The position numbers and the translations under genes were made by a program. From the NCBI RefSeq assembly GCF_030269485.1, contig NZ_BSTL01000024.1, positions 84,626-148,625 of the forward strand: 64,000 bases of DNA, written 5' to 3'. The DNA is from Actinoplanes sp. NBRC 103695. Lineage in GTDB: Bacteria; Actinomycetota; Actinomycetes; Mycobacteriales; Micromonosporaceae. The notes beneath the pieces are model-generated. The model worked only from the letters and a program-made list of their open reading frames with translations, made no database searches and was not told where the DNA came from. Shown piece by piece: positions 62,201-64,000 of this stretch (position 1 is the first letter of the stretch; each line of letters begins with the position of its first letter).

Positions 62201-63579
62201 AATCCCTCATCTCGCACGTCATCGCCTCGGACGCGGTGGCCTCCGACGTGCCGTGGGTACGCGTACTGGTCTTCGACATCGTGAAGTTCCTGTTCCGGTG
62301 GGGCGACCACGAGGGCTGCGAGGAACTGGCTCGCGAGGTGCACGCCGCCTGGGCCGCTGGTCTCGGCCCGGCCGACGCCGAGACGCTGTCCATCGCCAAG
62401 TACCTCGGGTACATCCTGTGGGTGAACGGCAAGTTCCGTGCGGCCCGGGAGATCGGCGAGGAGACGCTGCGGCTCTACGGGGAAAAGAATCTCGATGCGG
62501 GCGACGAGGACTTGATCGATGCGAAGCTTCAGGTGGCTCGAGATTTGCACACCGCCGGCCGGTTCGCCGAAGCGACGGCGATGGTGCGCGAGGCTCATGC
62601 CGCGGCGCGGATCGCGCTGACGCCCGAGGATCCGAAGACCCTGTACGCGGCGCATCAGCTCGGAGTCAGTCTGCGCCTCGAGGGTAAGTTCCGGGAGGCG
62701 TGGTCGCTCGACGAGGAGACTCTTCGTCTGCGCATCGAGGCGCTCGGCGCTGACGACTTCGAGACGCTGAACACCAACAACTCCGTCACCATTGATCAGC
62801 GCGAATGCGGCGACTACAACGGTGCTTGGAAGGCGCAGGAGAACGTCTTCGCCCAGCACCGTCTGAAGTGGGGCGAGTACAACCCGGCTACCACCCGTGC
62901 GGGCCGCAATCTCGCGGTCGCGCGCCGCAAGGCCGGCGATCACGTGGGTGCGCTGGACCTCAGCAGGCAGATCGAGAGGCGTTTCCGGGAACGGTACGGC
63001 GACCGCTACCAGGACGCGGTTGCGTCGGCCATGAACCTGGCGGTCGACCTCCGCCAGAACGGCGAGCTCTTCGAGGCCAGGGAACTGGCCGACAAGACAC
63101 TCAAGATCTATGAGTCACTGCTGGGCCGGGACCATCCGTTGGCGCTCTCGGCGCGCACCAACCAGGCGATCACGCTTCGGCTGCTGGGCGAGGCCGAAGA
63201 GGCGAAGAGCTACAACCACGAGGCATTCGAAGGCCTACGGAACAGGATCGGACCGGACCACCCGCTGACGATCACCGCGGCGACGAACCTGGCCAGCGAT
63301 CACTATGCTCTTGGCGAGTACCAGATCGCCTTCGAGCTGGATTCGGACACGCTCGATCGAGCGCGCCGGATCTTCGGTGACGACCACCCGTCGACCCTTG
63401 CCGTCATGGTCAACCTCGCCTTGGACCTGCGGGCGCTGGGCCGGGTCGGCGAGGCCGACGCACAGCACCGGGACGTCGTCGAAAAGTATCGCGTGAAGCT
63501 GGGCGCGAGCCACCCGGCGACCATCGCGGCGAGCCGGCACGTCCGGGCCGACTGCGACATCGATCCCATGCCGATCTAG
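59236..63579 (+). CDS. NLR-like STAND protein: nucleoside phosphorylase, helical adaptor, NB-ARC, TPR
   Basis: A 1447-residue protein. Residues about 20-310 are a PNP/Pfs-type nucleoside phosphorylase/nucleosidase domain (VGIAGGIPVPE, GTIASGDILLRDE, VEMEGSGIA). Residues about 340-540 are helical, like an effector-associated adaptor. Residues about 618-950 are an NB-ARC ATPase: NPHFTGRQALLDDLAERLR, Walker A GMGGVGKS (about 661-668), Walker B LLVFDNAE (about 736), VLVTSRNSDW, GDLPLAIEQ. From about 1050 to the end are ten or more TPR42-like repeats (DHPLALSARTNQAITLRLLG). The NB-ARC/TPR part matches the FxsT group. Likely an immune switch that degrades a nucleotide when triggered. ATG at 59236 with GGAG upstream. 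Confidence 0.9.
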   Translation: MTQATGTIDGGTVKPPFSEVTIGIVAALWIEGLAMRALIPDAKPLDPISGDPHHYHIGRLPSSQENRQHAVVLTTMPRDSTRNAAAICTNLIRSFPQVRCVIMVGIAGGIPVPERPERHVRLGDIVVATDGVVDCSHVRQVDGIATPRRHVDGMSEAMTRAVLELRGDEFRGEPRWRTWLDLEGDPELSKFGRPRPNTDVLRVRGARARHPSRSQSGHVPGLPKVHYGTIASGDILLRDEVKRDELAAEHGVLAVEMEGSGIAAGAAQLGRHWFMIRAVADYCDNVGKNDLWHPYSSLAAAAYVRAMLAACHPFDAAPASNGGKARAGGEGLSGARVARTDLRCQDAAEDLTKSEFWESLSNRRSFVNVLRAKVPIDLTGVLESDPATHLIAALTRALNRPEGLVAILEALEVMPPQAHVERAVQILERLKIRDLLPEEARPELMRILSEAPPPDMAEIAASHNDVQALAGEVPASPQAAFDEVLAAFAHPRNARTLLAMTDRVLDAIVDDPSHASLTGWREQVATRLGVEGAVVWHPIHRGRHAPALSVVGAPPVSERTDDGVGQEVTDTMANSDVVRETQVSTLTAAPVDLRRSGTVEVGAQGAVHPPPAIGPPALPRVWGNIPPRNPHFTGRQALLDDLAERLRKTDITAVLPQAIHGMGGVGKSQLAIEYVYRYQNQYDVVWWISAEQPQQILAALAELAQHLDLKVGPEANASVPAVREALRLGRPYGNWLLVFDNAEDLDAVKSVVPTGGLGKVLVTSRNSDWSLQANTLEVDVFRRDESIKLLRRRDPEIADKDAIKLSEALGDLPLAIEQASAWRAATGMTAAEYLDLLRTSVELLGATASPDYEPSVAAAWTISLERLRTDNRAAMKLLEICSFFAPEPISRSFFSPAGAADARGEPDEFEQALRAPIKLNKAIRDIQRFALARLNHRTSTIELHRLVQAVVRDGVGPERQDEVRRRGHLLLAAANPQEPDNVAHWDRYQSLISHVIASDAVASDVPWVRVLVFDIVKFLFRWGDHEGCEELAREVHAAWAAGLGPADAETLSIAKYLGYILWVNGKFRAAREIGEETLRLYGEKNLDAGDEDLIDAKLQVARDLHTAGRFAEATAMVREAHAAARIALTPEDPKTLYAAHQLGVSLRLEGKFREAWSLDEETLRLRIEALGADDFETLNTNNSVTIDQRECGDYNGAWKAQENVFAQHRLKWGEYNPATTRAGRNLAVARRKAGDHVGALDLSRQIERRFRERYGDRYQDAVASAMNLAVDLRQNGELFEARELADKTLKIYESLLGRDHPLALSARTNQAITLRLLGEAEEAKSYNHEAFEGLRNRIGPDHPLTITAATNLASDHYALGEYQIAFELDSDTLDRARRIFGDDHPSTLAVMVNLALDLRALGRVGEADAQHRDVVEKYRVKLGASHPATIAASRHVRADCDIDPMPI

Positions 63580-63601
63580 GCGCGCGAAGAGTTACAGCGA
63601 T

Positions 63602-63637
63602 CGGGCTCGTTCACATCTCGCGATGTGAACGAGCCCG
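63602..63637 (+). terminator. 16-bp perfect terminator stem
   Basis: CGGGCTCGTTCACATC (63602-63617) pairs perfectly with GATGTGAACGAGCCCG (63622-63637) over a TCGC loop. It follows the NLR-like stop by about 20 bases and can also end the convergent small peptide gene, i.e. it works in both directions. Confidence 0.88.
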
Positions 63638-63650
63638 GCCGGTTTCGGAT

Positions 63651-63830
63651 TCAGTCAACGCGGCCGGGTGGTCCCGAGCCTCCCAAGTTGTACCGCGGAC
63701 GCCTCACCTGCTGCAGGAGTCTCTCCAGGTAAGGGGAGAATTGCGATCGGTCGCACTCTCGCAGTCTGTCGAGTGGCATGTCCTGAATGTCGACCAAGTG
63801 GGTCTCGATGTCGGCATGGGACTGATCCAC
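63651..63830 (-). CDS. Small FxsA-like peptide precursor
   Basis: A 59-residue protein, GTG at 63830 with AGGTGG seven bases upstream. It reads VDQSHADIETHLVDIQDMP, then LDRLRECDRSQFSPYLERLL, then QQVRRPRYNLGGSGPPGRVD. The order of acidic leader, (V/I)xDMPLDRLR helix, second amphipathic helix and a short Gly/Pro-rich tail is that of FxSxx-COOH-type precursor peptides. The tail, however, is NLGGSGPPGRVD instead of FxSxx. Its place next to an FxsT-type protein and near a HExxH modifier supports a precursor role. No cleavage or modification site can be proven here. Confidence 0.65.
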   Translation of the reverse strand: MDQSHADIETHLVDIQDMPLDRLRECDRSQFSPYLERLLQQVRRPRYNLGGSGPPGRVD

Positions 63831-63924
63831 AGGGGCGCCACCTTTCTCCGTGACGTCAATCGGCCGTCGCCATCTAGCCTCGACCCTTCGTTAAGGGGTG
63901 TCCAAGGACTGGGCAGAAACGAAG

Positions 63925-63991
63925 AAGTGCCTTCTGATCAGGGAAAATAGGACTTGCTGAGGGTCCAAGTTTCCTGTCACGGAAGGCACTT
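63925..63991. mobile_element. Long imperfect hairpin, probable insertion-sequence terminus
   Basis: AAGTGCCTTC (63925-63934) and GAAGGCACTT (63982-63991) are perfect inverted copies, with inner partial pairs (GGGAAA/TTTCC, AGGAC/GGTCC) that extend one long hairpin. This arrangement is common at or just inside insertion-sequence ends, upstream of a transposase. The window ends nine bases later, so the transposase cannot be seen and the family is not assigned. Confidence 0.45.
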
Positions 63992-64000
63992 GCAGGGTGC

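Noticed and set aside
1..64000. tRNA, rRNA, origin of replication or integrase with attachment sites
   Set aside because: No cloverleaf-like, rRNA-like, DnaA-box cluster or integrase sequence could be recognised by reading.

Overview
The window is very GC-rich with strong G/C third-codon bias, many GTG starts, and family content typical of a filamentous actinomycete: an S-adenosyl methyltransferase of the DUF574 type, an FnIII/MoxR/DUF58/transglutaminase-like operon, a Hank's-type kinase, ALF-repeat proteins and an FxsT-type NB-ARC/TPR protein. I infer a member of the Micromonosporaceae (Actinoplanes-like). This is a judgement from family content, not a database result. No tRNA, rRNA or CRISPR array was seen.

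Layout. 1-8256: a surface/cell-envelope block. A TPR/FnIII membrane protein is followed by a tight operon of an FnIII secreted protein, a MoxR ATPase, a DUF58 protein and a transglutaminase-fold membrane protein that lacks the catalytic Cys and His. 8269-18927: mixed metabolism and regulation, with a beta-propeller protein, methyltransferase, FAD oxidase, TPR-GGDEF cyclase, SRPBCC protein and an F420-type oxidoreductase divergent from a TetR regulator across a perfect palindrome. Next come 3' remnants of a second TetR/FAD-monooxygenase pair and two coupled unknown genes carrying a TAGNRAV motif. 18946-20959: a Nudix-like membrane protein flanked by decayed DNA.

20960-33433 is a sensory island centred on cyclic di-GMP. 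A GGDEF*-EAL-GGDEF enzyme is translationally coupled to a B12-binding protein with the W-x9-EH photoreceptor motif. Then comes a c-di-GMP-I (GEMM) riboswitch in front of a small exported protein, a strong intrinsic terminator, and a large fusion of a SipW-type signal peptidase, DUF5305 and a degenerate GGDEF domain that keeps its I-site. I consider this the most exciting system: c-di-GMP appears to act on the RNA of the exported protein and on the peptidase expected to mature it. Four two-component proteins follow, one with a frameshift.

33809-45157: secreted lipoprotein, GH63-like hydrolase, amidase, Ser/Thr kinase, DUF4188 protein, a GbsR/MarR regulator divergent from a serine hydrolase, and a SulP transporter. 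45176-55440: carbohydrate hydrolases GH15 and GH16 next to an ALF-repeat protein and a 1364-residue polymorphic toxin (ALF repeats, Ala-rich coiled coil, Hint domain, colicin-D-like tip) with its immunity gene. 55454-57276: alpha/beta hydrolase and an acetoacetate-decarboxylase-fold protein.

57278-63830: a second likely system. A HExxH peptide-modification-type protein is divergent from a giant NLR-like protein (nucleoside phosphorylase, helical adaptor, NB-ARC, TPRs). Beyond a 16-bp terminator stem, and convergent to it, is a 59-codon gene for a peptide resembling FxsA-type precursors. The right edge holds a long hairpin that looks like an insertion-sequence terminus.
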